DNA from: a virus
Reading direction: 5' to 3' (one strand)
Virus record (IMG/VR): IMGVR_UViG_3300032053_010502
Coordinates: 1 to 21,482 of that record
DNA: 21,482 nt
Part shown: in pieces, positions 8,645-15,153 of the stretch
How the letters are laid out: every line of letters begins with the position of its first letter
How positions within the stretch are numbered: position 1 is the stretch's first letter
Notes under the pieces: generated by a model
Database searches by the model: none
Told to the model about the DNA's origin: nothing
The model's input: only the letters and a program-made list of their open reading frames with translations
Program-made: the position numbers and the translations under genes

Positions 8645-8688
8645 CTTTAAAATAAAAATAGTGGGGAGAGACCCGAAGGTCTCTCCCC
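8645..8688 (-). terminator. Strong rho-independent terminator after the tail tube gene
   Basis: On the minus strand GGGGAGAGACC-TTCG-GGTCTCTCCCC forms a perfect 11-bp stem (8663-8673 with 8678-8688) closed by an ultrastable C(UUCG)G tetraloop, followed by ACTATTTTTATTTT. It lies 60 bases beyond the tube gene stop and just before the chaperone ribosome binding site. It probably stops or protects the abundant tail tube transcript while letting some reading through to the chaperone and tape measure genes. Confidence 0.9.
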
Positions 8689-8748
8689 TGAGACGTCAAC
8701 CGTAGTTGGCGTTAATATGCGAAAAAACATGGACCTCCGGCCTGTCCC

Positions 8749-9912
8749 TTACTTGAACCGGATCTTAACTTCGTCGTTGCCCGCCGAAGACGCGATGGCC
8801 TGGAACGGGACGTTCTGTTGGAATTCCTCATCACCACTGATCTCAGGAGACCTGTATTCAGCATACGGGACGGTGATTTCTGCAATAGCCCCAGCGACGT
8901 CGCCAGAGGGAATAACCAACGCATCGGTGATTTTGTAATCAGCGCGATAGAAATAACTCAGACCCTGCTTGAGGAAGTAGAGCATGAGGTTCCCGGCGAC
9001 ATCACGTTTGCCGGGCCGGCCATAACGTTCAGCCGTCCAAACGCCGTTCTTCTCATTCTCATAGAACTTAACGTTGTTCGTGATAGTGAGACCGGCCGAA
9101 ATGATGATGGCGTTAGCGCTACTGACCGTGACAAGACCGAGCTTGCCATGCGAAGGCGCACCGACTTCGGTTCCAGCAGCGGGCCACCACGGTGTAATCT
9201 CAGGATTGCTGCCCTGATTTGTGACCAATGCGGGACTGATCGTAATTGTGTTGGCCGTGTAGTTGACACCAGTCAACTCATAACCAACGTCTGTGTTGTC
9301 ATCAGTTCCAACAACAACAAACATGCCCTTCTTATAAAGTTGAGCGCCACCGGCTGCAAGAATAATAACTTGCTTGCCAATACCGCAAGTATCAAGGGCA
9401 GGACACGTGCCGGCATAAAGTTGCTCCATGAACTTACCGGCCCAATTGACGCCGGAGATAGCATCACCAGCAACTCCAAACTCTCCCGACTCCATAACGG
9501 TGCCGCGGAAAGCAAAAACGCTGTGGCCCTTCTTCACCCACAAGGTGAAGGAATCAACCTGGGAAGCAAGCGTATAATCGACATAAGTCGCTTGAGCGTC
9601 TTCCGTTCCGAAAAGACTGCGAAGAAAAACTCGGTGCTCAGGAGGAGTGCCGAGAATACCGGACGGTTTGATATACGTGCGGGCGCTAAATGTCCCAACA
9701 CTAAGTCTAGCCTTGATCGAAGCAAACTTCGAGGCCGACGCCCGGATCTGCTCATCGTCGAGTAGTTCGCGCTGTTGACTGAACGCCACTGGACCAACGG
9801 TCAAAAGCTGATTAGCCGCGGCCGGTTTCTTCAGCGTTCCGCATGTAGTTTCAATGACGGCATAACAGGCTTCTTCATTTGAATACGCAAAATCAAGTGC
9901 GCAGTTGCTCAT
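8749..9912 (-). CDS. Major tail tube protein
   Basis: A 387-aa protein starting at ATG 9910-9912, with AAGGA about nine bases upstream. It lies after two terminator-like proteins and before the chaperones, which is the place of the tube subunit in siphoviruses. The N-terminal half is beta-rich (SVGTFSARTYIKPSG, TLASQVDSFTLWVKKGH). Residues about 190-229 form an inserted small beta domain (KKGMFVVVGTDDNT, NTITISPAL). The C-terminal part holds RDVAGNLMLYFL, FYRADYKITDAL and EYRSPEISGDEEFQQNVPFQ, as in large tube proteins with the final strand (EVKIRF) that packs between rings. Sampled lines of this gene are about 58% GC, above the tape measure gene, perhaps through codon selection for high expression. 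It is flanked by a double hairpin upstream and a strong terminator downstream. Confidence 0.8.
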   Translation of the reverse strand: MSNCALDFAYSNEEACYAVIETTCGTLKKPAAANQLLTVGPVAFSQQRELLDDEQIRASASKFASIKARLSVGTFSARTYIKPSGILGTPPEHRVFLRSLFGTEDAQATYVDYTLASQVDSFTLWVKKGHSVFAFRGTVMESGEFGVAGDAISGVNWAGKFMEQLYAGTCPALDTCGIGKQVIILAAGGAQLYKKGMFVVVGTDDNTDVGYELTGVNYTANTITISPALVTNQGSNPEITPWWPAAGTEVGAPSHGKLGLVTVSSANAIIISAGLTITNNVKFYENEKNGVWTAERYGRPGKRDVAGNLMLYFLKQGLSYFYRADYKITDALVIPSGDVAGAIAEITVPYAEYRSPEISGDEEFQQNVPFQAIASSAGNDEVKIRFK

Positions 9913-9930
9913 TGTTAATTATCCTTTAGG

Positions 9931-9979
9931 TCTGCATTGCGCAGAAATATTCCTACGGCGTTTGCTACGCCGAGGATAT
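9931..9979 (-). promoter_or_regulatory. Two adjacent hairpins in the leader of the tail tube gene
   Basis: Just after the stop of the upstream gene (9979-9981), a long hairpin spans 9947-9979: arms ATAT-CCT-CGGCGT and ACGCCG-AGG-ATAT, 13 pairs with two single-base bulges and loop TTGCT. A second small hairpin, TCTGC-ATTGC-GCAGA, spans 9931-9945. The minus-strand T content after the first is low, so this is more likely an RNA processing, stability or attenuation element than a terminator. Confidence 0.55.
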
Positions 9980-10407
9980 TATGTGCTCTTTTCATCGAGG
10001 TGATATCTCGTTTCGAGCATGACATCAAAATAATAAAGTGGCATTTCTCCGCTGATGCCGGAAACGGAATCGACCTGGCACTTTGTTGCCGTTTGGTCAA
10101 GAGTAAAATGCTCACCAATCTTATCGCGGATAGCCTTGACAAGACTTTCATAAGTAGAAGTGGGAACCACTCCCCACGTAATAAACAAAACCCGCATACG
10201 AAGTGGCAACGACATCATTGACCGTTGCGTGCTTTCGTTTTCAAAAACTTCCTCAGCCGGTTCAACGATATCGGCCAAAGGAAGATCTACTTCGTTATAC
10301 AGCGTCATGTCAACATCAGTGTAAGTTCGAACAACGGTTTTAATAGTAGAAATCTCATCGATGATTTCAGCAAGTTTGGCAATGAGTGCCCTTCTTTGTA
10401 GTGCCAT
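9979..10407 (-). CDS. Tail terminator-like protein, second copy
   Basis: A 142-aa protein, start ATG at 10405-10407 with GAGG seven bases before it, overlapping nothing and three bases from its neighbour's stop. It has an N-terminal helix, a beta strand block (SLPLRMRVLFITWG), a helix (TYESLVKAIRDKIGEH) and a last strand (LYYFDVMLETRYHL). This order matches tail terminator proteins, which form a ring at the top of the tube and stop its growth. The same order of elements is seen in the gene immediately upstream, so the pair may be an old duplication, with one copy a terminator and the other a neck or tube-joining protein. It directly precedes the tube gene, the usual place for the terminator. 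Which of the two is the true terminator cannot be told. Confidence 0.55.
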   Translation of the reverse strand: MALQRRALIAKLAEIIDEISTIKTVVRTYTDVDMTLYNEVDLPLADIVEPAEEVFENESTQRSMMSLPLRMRVLFITWGVVPTSTYESLVKAIRDKIGEHFTLDQTATKCQVDSVSGISGEMPLYYFDVMLETRYHLDEKST

Positions 10408-10410
10408 GTT

Positions 10411-10839
10411 TTACCTCACACTGTAGAAGACGATGTCAAGAATCATTATGAACTGACCTTGCGGGTGTTTGTTCCCGCCGTCTGTTGTGATCGACCTGAT
10501 CTCCATTCCATACGCTTTGTTGCCGCACGTCGGATCTGTGCGAACCTTTGTAGCGACAGAATCCATAAATGTGTTAAGAAGCGTGCCGAGCGATTCTGAT
10601 TCGCCGGCCCAAACCCAACCAACGATCGCGACTGTGAATTCGTTCTTGACGATATTCTTGAGAATATATGTTTTGTCGACGCGAATGTGATTGATGAATA
10701 CGCCAGGATAACGATCAGGACCAATGGCCGAATCGTAAATGCGTTGATAATCAGCGAACTTGATGCCCGTAATCTGGTTCATGACGACACCCAAATAAGC
10801 AAGGACTTCTTCTTCTGTTCCTTTTCCAAAATAGGCCAT
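10411..10839 (-). CDS. Tail terminator-like / minor tail protein, first copy
   Basis: A 142-aa protein whose ATG (10837-10839) overlaps the TAA of the HK97 gp10-like gene by one base (TAATG), so translation is probably coupled. Visible elements are an N-terminal helix (EEEVLAYLGVVMNQI), a strand in NEFTVAIVGWVW, a helix (LGTLLNTFMDSVATKV) and a C-terminal strand (FIMILDIVFYSV). This is the alpha-beta layout of tail terminator or completion proteins. It shares length and layout with the next gene, but little residue identity that I can see. The context, between a gp10-like protein and the tube protein, agrees with a head-tail joining role. The assignment is by fold pattern and synteny only. 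Confidence 0.5.
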   Translation of the reverse strand: MAYFGKGTEEEVLAYLGVVMNQITGIKFADYQRIYDSAIGPDRYPGVFINHIRVDKTYILKNIVKNEFTVAIVGWVWAGESESLGTLLNTFMDSVATKVRTDPTCGNKAYGMEIRSITTDGGNKHPQGQFIMILDIVFYSVR

Positions 10840-11336
10840 TAGATTTTACCTCCAGCTGCGATCACTTCGTTGAGTGTCTTCAGCGTCAGATCGATATATT
10901 GATCAACAATATAATTTGTTTCTTTTTGAGCCTGTTCAACCATATGATAAGCCGGCGTGCCAGGATGATGAACAAGTTTGCTGAAAATTTCCGCGCCTTC
11001 GATAAAGAAACGCAAGCGTTTGCATTTGCGCGGTCTGATAATGTGCGGAACCGTTCCCTCTTCAAAGAACAAAATAACATCAGGATTTTTCTGATACGTA
11101 TTTGCAATCGTATAAATTTCAGCCGTTCCTTCTCTTGTCTCTTCCATCATCCAAAGTTCTTTGATATTTGTTCGACCAGCAGAAGTCGGAGGCGTATGCA
11201 TTTTAACGATACGCAACGCCTCGTTCGCTACCTTGCGCATCATGATACGAAAGAACGGTCCTAACTTTTCAGAGACAGTCGTTAACTTGCGCCGTGCTTG
11301 TTCATAATCAACCGTGATGTGTGTTTGCCCAGCCAT
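10839..11336 (-). CDS. HK97 gp10-like head-tail joining / tail completion protein
   Basis: A 165-aa protein. The N-terminal helix bundle contains MRKVANEALRIVKMHTPP, as in gp10-like proteins where this region is followed by a 'TG.L..s' strand (here SAGRTNIKELWMM). Residues 91-98 (FEEGTVPH) and 123-130 (HHPGTPAY) are the family's landmark motifs: the G.T...H segment and the HPGt.p..fm motif at the start of the last long helix. Proteins of this family sit at the neck and help attach tails to filled heads. ATG at 11334-11336 lies three bases after the stop of a 46-codon ORF, and the 3' end overlaps the next gene by one base. Confidence 0.8.
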   Translation of the reverse strand: MAGQTHITVDYEQARRKLTTVSEKLGPFFRIMMRKVANEALRIVKMHTPPTSAGRTNIKELWMMEETREGTAEIYTIANTYQKNPDVILFFEEGTVPHIIRPRKCKRLRFFIEGAEIFSKLVHHPGTPAYHMVEQAQKETNYIVDQYIDLTLKTLNEVIAAGGKI

Positions 11337-11339
11337 AAC

Positions 11340-11480
11340 TTACTCGCTGACACCCGATAAGGCATAGAATAGGCCATAAGGTGCCACTCTCTGACCCCCA
11401 GGTGAATCTTCTCGGGCTAACCCATATGTTCTATTAGGTCCGGCTTCCTGGCCGGCCGAGAATGAAATCATGTTAATCAT
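11340..11480 (-). CDS. 46-aa ORF between neck genes, function unknown
   Basis: A short frame starting at ATG 11478-11480, sharing one base with the TAA of the upstream neck gene (TAATG), and ending at TAA 11340-11342, three bases before the next ATG. This exact fit, in a region otherwise lacking a gene, is the main evidence. A second ATG is at 11471. The protein begins MINMISFSAGQEAGPNRTYG and ends in APYGLFYALSGVSE. It is rich in Gly and Ser, with no membrane segment or cysteine. No Shine-Dalgarno sequence is seen, so translation would depend on coupling. I do not recognise the family. It could be a neck peptide or an untranslated filler. Confidence 0.5.
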   Translation of the reverse strand: MINMISFSAGQEAGPNRTYGLAREDSPGGQRVAPYGLFYALSGVSE

Positions 11481-12157
11481 TAGAAATACAGTTTCGTCTT
11501 GATCTCGAGGTCATCAAAGAACTCTGTCTTCTTCGCCTCGATAAAAGGCCGCATCGATACTGCGGGAAAATCAACGAACCCGCCCTCGCGCAAGATGCCG
11601 CCTAAGTTGCTGCGTTTCAGGAGAATAATTTCAAGACACTTCCAGACAACTCCTGTAACTAACGTAGACTCAAAATCAGCCGGACACTTGGCCAACGTCC
11701 AATCTGTTTTCTCAACAGAAATATACCAATACTTTTGGCCGGCCTCTTCAGGATAAGGATCAATAGCCAACTTCCTGCGAACAGGATCAAAATAATGCCT
11801 GATGCGCGGAAGGGCACGAGCTTTCCTTGTCATTTCAATGACCCATAATGATGGGAACTGAACGTATTCGTTTGGTTCGTCGACACAGATACGATATCCG
11901 CCGAGAACCATAATATTTTCGTCCATTGTGTCCCACAAGAAAACCTTTTGAACGCGCATTGTCGCAGAGTAAACATCATATTCGCGTGTATTAATAATTG
12001 ACGTGATATAACGAAGAACCTTAGATGGGATCCGTTCTGCGATCTTCGTGAGAATATATCCTGATTCACGCAAGATGTCCGCATCTGCGAGTTCAATTAC
12101 ATTAGCGACTTTACCGACTTCGGCCCGGACAGCAGCGTAGAGACTACTTGCATCCAT
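11480..12157 (-). CDS. Putative head-tail adaptor (neck) protein
   Basis: A 225-aa protein with an ATG at 12155-12157 preceded by AGAGGAG eight bases away. It has a helical N-terminus (residues about 1-50, including ADADILRESGYILTKIAERI), a beta-rich middle (YDVYSATMRVQKVFLW, YEVs-like strands, WYISVEKTDWTLA) and a C-terminal helix run (VTGVVWKCLEIILLKRSN). A helix-then-sandwich layout at the head end of the tail module is typical of adaptors that bind the portal. It lacks cysteine clusters, catalytic motifs and membrane segments. Identification is by position and general architecture, not by a diagnostic motif. Confidence 0.5.
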   Translation of the reverse strand: MDASSLYAAVRAEVGKVANVIELADADILRESGYILTKIAERIPSKVLRYITSIINTREYDVYSATMRVQKVFLWDTMDENIMVLGGYRICVDEPNEYVQFPSLWVIEMTRKARALPRIRHYFDPVRRKLAIDPYPEEAGQKYWYISVEKTDWTLAKCPADFESTLVTGVVWKCLEIILLKRSNLGGILREGGFVDFPAVSMRPFIEAKKTEFFDDLEIKTKLYF

Positions 12158-12314
12158 TTGCTTTTCTCCTCTTGTCCTCTGTTATGACGACAAGTTCTTT
12201 TTCCATCTGCGGAAAAAGAATGTGGTCGTGACCATAGGCGTCGCGAATACAGATATCAATGTCTTTCTTATTCGTAATCCTGACACGTTCCATCCGCATT
12301 GTCGCTTGTTTCAT
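12144..12314 (-). CDS. 56-aa ORF upstream of the neck gene, function unknown
   Basis: This frame starts at ATG 12312-12314 and ends at TAG 12144-12146, overlapping the next gene by 14 bases. A partial ribosome binding site (AGGCGAG) lies just upstream. The protein begins MKQATMRMERVRITNKKDID and continues with DAYGHDHILFPQMEKELVVI, resembling the single small beta sheet of many short virion-region proteins ('makes contact with N/T-rich turn, then a Y/G/H stretch and a V-rich last strand'). The frame stays open upstream to the stop of the fucose synthase gene but has no ATG, GTG or TTG there. No family is recognised. It fills the only gap between the sugar operon and the neck genes. Confidence 0.5.
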   Translation of the reverse strand: MKQATMRMERVRITNKKDIDICIRDAYGHDHILFPQMEKELVVITEDKRRKANGCK

Positions 12315-12371
12315 TTTTCTCGCCTTAGTCCGAACATTGGCTCCGGTCGGTTCGTCTTCCGCCAGCGCTCT

Positions 12372-13322
12372 TTACCACCGCACAATTGCTTCCTTATAGT
12401 TCTCTTCGAACCATTCAAGCGTCGATGCGATGCCGCTTCTAAGCGACGTCGGCGCTTCCCAATTTAAGAACGCCTTCGCTCGCGATGTATCAAAAACTTT
12501 CTTTGCCTGACCATCAGGTTTCGTCGCATCCCAATTGAGGCGGCCTTTGAAACCGATGACATCGGCAATTGTTTCAGCCAACTCTTTAATAGTCGTGCCT
12601 ACACCAGTCCCGATATTAAGTGGCGCCGTCAAATCCCACATTTCAAGCGCCTTAATAATTCCTTCAGCCGCATCCTGAACATAAAGGAATTCACGAATGG
12701 GCGATCCTGTTCCCCACATGTCAACGTCTTTTCCGTCACGCTTGGCTTCATAAAATTTCCTGATAAGAGCCGCAACCACGTGCGACCGCTCGGGACTGTA
12801 AGAATCCCAAGGTCCGTAAAGGTTGGCAAGCATAACGTGAATCCCGTTGAAACCATATTGTTTCTTATATGCCTCGCATTGGATCTGCATCATTTTTTTC
12901 ACGGCTCCATAGTTACGCACGGACTCGTGCACGGGGCCGGCCCAAAGATCGTCTTCTGTAAGACTGCCGACAATGTGGCCAGGATAAGCGCATGCTGTTC
13001 CAATGCCGACAAATTTCTCAACACCGTAACGCCTAGATGCTTCGATAACATTAGCCGCCATGACCGTGTTCTCATAATAAATCTGACCAGGAATCGTTTG
13101 ATTGATACCGAGTCCTCCATAAAGAGCGGCCGAATGAACGACAACATCGGGTTTAACGTTTTCCATGGCTAGCAAGCAATCAGAAAGAACCTGAAGATTA
13201 AACTGTTCTTTACGGACAGTCGATGCTTCGATTCCACGCTTTGTCAACTGCCACATGATTTGCGAACCAAGGAATCCCTTGCCGCCCGTAACGAAAACAC
13301 GTTTTCCTTTAATGTTAAACAT
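12372..13322 (-). CDS. fcl: GDP-L-fucose synthase-like epimerase/reductase
   Basis: An extended short-chain dehydrogenase of 316 aa, counting from ATG 13320-13322, which has AGGAGG ten bases upstream; an upstream in-frame start at 13373 adds 17 residues that the family lacks. GDP-L-fucose synthase turns GDP-4-keto-6-deoxymannose into GDP-L-fucose with NADPH. Evidence: TGGKGFLG (12-19), then HSAALYGGLGIN, the Y..(3)..K pair at Y138/K142 in NYGAVKK, a long family-specific NLYGPWDSY followed by SHVVAALIRKFYEA with the catalytic His (H181), and IREFLYV. The catalytic Ser of E. coli Fcl (Ser107) is Thr here (GTACAYPG), while the Cys two places later is kept. It overlaps the upstream epimerase gene by eight bases. 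GDP-mannose dehydratase is not in the window; it may be host-supplied or lie further upstream. Confidence 0.85.
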   Translation of the reverse strand: MFNIKGKRVFVTGGKGFLGSQIMWQLTKRGIEASTVRKEQFNLQVLSDCLLAMENVKPDVVVHSAALYGGLGINQTIPGQIYYENTVMAANVIEASRRYGVEKFVGIGTACAYPGHIVGSLTEDDLWAGPVHESVRNYGAVKKMMQIQCEAYKKQYGFNGIHVMLANLYGPWDSYSPERSHVVAALIRKFYEAKRDGKDVDMWGTGSPIREFLYVQDAAEGIIKALEMWDLTAPLNIGTGVGTTIKELAETIADVIGFKGRLNWDATKPDGQAKKVFDTSRAKAFLNWEAPTSLRSGIASTLEWFEENYKEAIVRW

Positions 13323-14247
13323 TACAGAAAGGCCTCCTGACCTCAAATGATTTGAATAGCGAAAGCAATTCATCGACTGTTTCGTCGAATGACGTCAGGC
13401 ATGTAAAACCGGCCTTAGCCGCCTTGTCATAACTAACTTCATAATTGCGTTGATCTTCGTCTTTCTGGAAATCTGCATAGTGACAATAGAAATCGATGCG
13501 TTTCTTCAAGGCTTCAGCGACTTCTTCCTTCGACAGATTCATTGTCGGGTTGCCGATATTATATGTCTCGCCTTTCAACGCGTCATAATTGTCGATAGCC
13601 CAAACAATTGATCTGGCCATATCGTCGACATTGATAAATGACCGTTTAAATTTCCGTTCATAGATCACAAGATTTCGTTCCTTGAGTGCTCGATAACAGA
13701 AATCATTAATAAGAAGATCAAGGCGCATGCGTGAAGAAACACCAGCCCCTGTCGCATACCTGAAAATAACTCCGCCGCGAACGTTAACAAGATCTTCAGC
13801 GCGAGCCTTTGTCTTACCATAAACAGTAAGAGGATTAAGTGGCGAATCTTCGCGGCAAATCTCCTCAATGTTTCCATAAGACGATCCTGTTGACGTAAAA
13901 ATAAAAGGAACATCTTTGCCGACACTCGCAAGTGCATTCGCTGTCCCTGAAAAATTCACATGAGCGGCTTCAACCGGATCTTTCTTGCAAATCGGATAAC
14001 CGACCCATGCCGCAAGATGGACAACGCAAGTCGCCGTTCTAGCCGCAAGTTTCAGTGCTGCCGAATCCCTGACATCGCCGATAACGAAATGAAATCTTTT
14101 ATTTTTGAAGCACGAGAACAAGCTTTCAGGCGGCCCAAACATAAGGTTGTCGAAGACCGTGACCTCATGACCGTCAGCAAGAAGTTTTGGAATGAAAACG
14201 GATCCAATGAATCCGGCCCCGCCAGTTACAAACACGTCGTGTTTCAT
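13315..14247 (-). CDS. NAD-dependent epimerase/dehydratase (extended SDR) of nucleotide-sugar metabolism
   Basis: A 310-aa extended SDR. It has the Rossmann motif TGGAGFIG (8-15), NAD-binding FDNL, GDVRD (57-61), VVHLAA (75-80), a Ser/Thr-rich strand FTSTGSSYG and the catalytic Y143/K147 in VYGKTK. The C-terminal part carries SFINVDDMA and YNIG, as in UDP-glucose 4-epimerase relatives. Substrate is unknown: such enzymes epimerise, dehydrate or reduce NDP-sugars. ATG 14245-14247 overlaps the stop of the cytidylyltransferase (ATGA) and has AGGAAC nearby. It precedes the fucose synthase gene with an eight-base overlap. The two may act in one route or on separate donors. Confidence 0.85.
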   Translation of the reverse strand: MKHDVFVTGGAGFIGSVFIPKLLADGHEVTVFDNLMFGPPESLFSCFKNKRFHFVIGDVRDSAALKLAARTATCVVHLAAWVGYPICKKDPVEAAHVNFSGTANALASVGKDVPFIFTSTGSSYGNIEEICREDSPLNPLTVYGKTKARAEDLVNVRGGVIFRYATGAGVSSRMRLDLLINDFCYRALKERNLVIYERKFKRSFINVDDMARSIVWAIDNYDALKGETYNIGNPTMNLSKEEVAEALKKRIDFYCHYADFQKDEDQRNYEVSYDKAAKAGFTCLTSFDETVDELLSLFKSFEVRRPFCNV

Positions 14248-14657
14248 ATCGTTCCTTTTTCGCTTATGATTTTTTTAATTGTCGAACTGCTGACGCCGTT
14301 CGTATATTTATAGTAGACGACTTTAACGCCTAACTTTTTTGCTTCTTCAAGACCGGCCAACGGTTTTCCTTTCCAATCGCTACCGAGCACAATGCGTTGA
14401 ATACCAAAAAACTTAACGACATGAAGAGGAATATTCATCTCGTTAACAACGACACCATCGACATACCGGCATGCTCGAACAACAGACATCCGTGCTTGAA
14501 AACTCATAACAGGTGCCTTACCTTTATTTGTGCACACTGCTTTATCTGTGTTAATCCCGACTAAAAGAAACGATGCATTGTTCTTTGCTCTCTTCAACAA
14601 GGCAACATGACCATAGTGAAAAAGATCCCACGTGCCTGGGACATATGTCTTAGTCAT
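14244..14657 (-). CDS. TagD-like cytidylyltransferase (CTP:glycerol-3-phosphate or related alcohol phosphate)
   Basis: A 137-aa nucleotidyltransferase. It has the HxGH motif at residues 14-17 (TWDLFHYGH), an RYVD helix, the GSDWKGK segment (92-98; TagD has GDDWEGK), and a C-terminal GVSSSTI, equivalent to the GISTTKI of TagD. Length agrees with glycerol-3-phosphate cytidylyltransferase (about 130 aa). I chose ATG 14655-14657: it overlaps the DUF2284 stop by eight bases, has CGGAG before it, and puts the start strand MTKTYVPGTWD in place. A start at 14711 would add an unrelated leader. The enzyme makes CDP-alcohol or a related NDP product from an alcohol phosphate. An RfaE/HldE-like ADP-heptose activity is less likely. 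A LicD-family protein is encoded two genes upstream, which could use the product. Confidence 0.85.
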   Translation of the reverse strand: MTKTYVPGTWDLFHYGHVALLKRAKNNASFLLVGINTDKAVCTNKGKAPVMSFQARMSVVRACRYVDGVVVNEMNIPLHVVKFFGIQRIVLGSDWKGKPLAGLEEAKKLGVKVVYYKYTNGVSSSTIKKIISEKGTI

Positions 14658-15153
14658 AAAAAATCGCTCCGATACGGTAGAATTTTCCCTTAACTGGGAA
14701 CCTGATATCAACCTTGAATTTCTTCAAAGCCTCAATAACATTAATGCCTGTTGCTTCAATAGGCACGATCGATTTTTCCGGCAACCTGCACGGAAACTCG
14801 CAACCACCTGGACACAGTTTACACGAACCAGCTCCAAATGCAACAACAAAACAATGACCATCTAACATCAGCAGTTCGCGCATCGTCATAATGGCCTTAT
14901 GAAGTTCAAGCGAACTTATACTGCCAAGGTCGGCGATACTTTCAGGCGTGTCTGTAATGTCATCTGGAATATTAAATTCGCAAACGACAAACATACCATG
15001 CCGATAACGCTTGAGAAGATTCTCATAATAATCAAGGTTGCCGATATAAGGAGGGCACGTCGCCTTCTTTCCATAACGCTTGCATGAATAACATTCTTCC
15101 CTGACCTTGGCGTCAAATACCAGATCCTTAGGATCAAAATCATATGTTATCAC
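14650..15153 (-). CDS. DUF2284 predicted metal-binding protein
   Basis: A 167-aa protein with cysteines in the DUF2284 order: C21, C24 and C33 in CYSCKRYGKKATCPP, then C101, and C111, C114, C118 and C122 in GSCKLCPGGCEFPCRLP, followed by EATGINV. Families with this layout are thought to bind a metal or an iron-sulphur cluster; function is unknown. The GTG start (15151-15153) overlaps the TGA of the LicD-SDR gene (GTGA) and has GGAGG six bases upstream. It is between the LicD-SDR and the cytidylyltransferase genes. I know of no established role in phage sugar metabolism. It may be a redox or metal-dependent step of the pathway, or a metal-sensing accessory. Confidence 0.85.
   Translation of the reverse strand: MITYDFDPKDLVFDAKVREECYSCKRYGKKATCPPYIGNLDYYENLLKRYRHGMFVVCEFNIPDDITDTPESIADLGSISSLELHKAIMTMRELLMLDGHCFVVAFGAGSCKLCPGGCEFPCRLPEKSIVPIEATGINVIEALKKFKVDIRFPVKGKFYRIGAIFYD

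Noticed and set aside
8647-8730. A 27-codon frame with GGAGG close to its ATG after the tail tube gene
   Set aside because: The Shine-Dalgarno to ATG spacing is only two bases, and the frame runs through the perfect terminator hairpin, so it is incidental.
8818-9765. A 315-codon plus-strand frame opposite the tail tube gene
   Set aside because: It is fully antisense to a well-supported structural gene, has no ribosome binding site, and its translation lacks any recognisable domain. It is a by-product of codon bias in the tube gene.
12320-12330. An eight-codon frame ending ATGA at the start of the 56-aa ORF, or read-through from the fucose synthase stop into that ORF
   Set aside because: The mini-frame is too short to support. 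The in-frame open stretch after the TAA at 12372-12374 has no suppressor context or homology that I can show.
13323-13373. A 17-residue N-terminal extension of the fucose synthase
   Set aside because: AGGAGG upstream of ATG 13322 and alignment with the family's start favour the shorter form.
14658-14711. An 18-residue N-terminal extension of the cytidylyltransferase
   Set aside because: The start at 14657 begins exactly at the family's first strand and has CGGAG upstream. The extension would overlap the DUF2284 gene further and adds nothing family-like.
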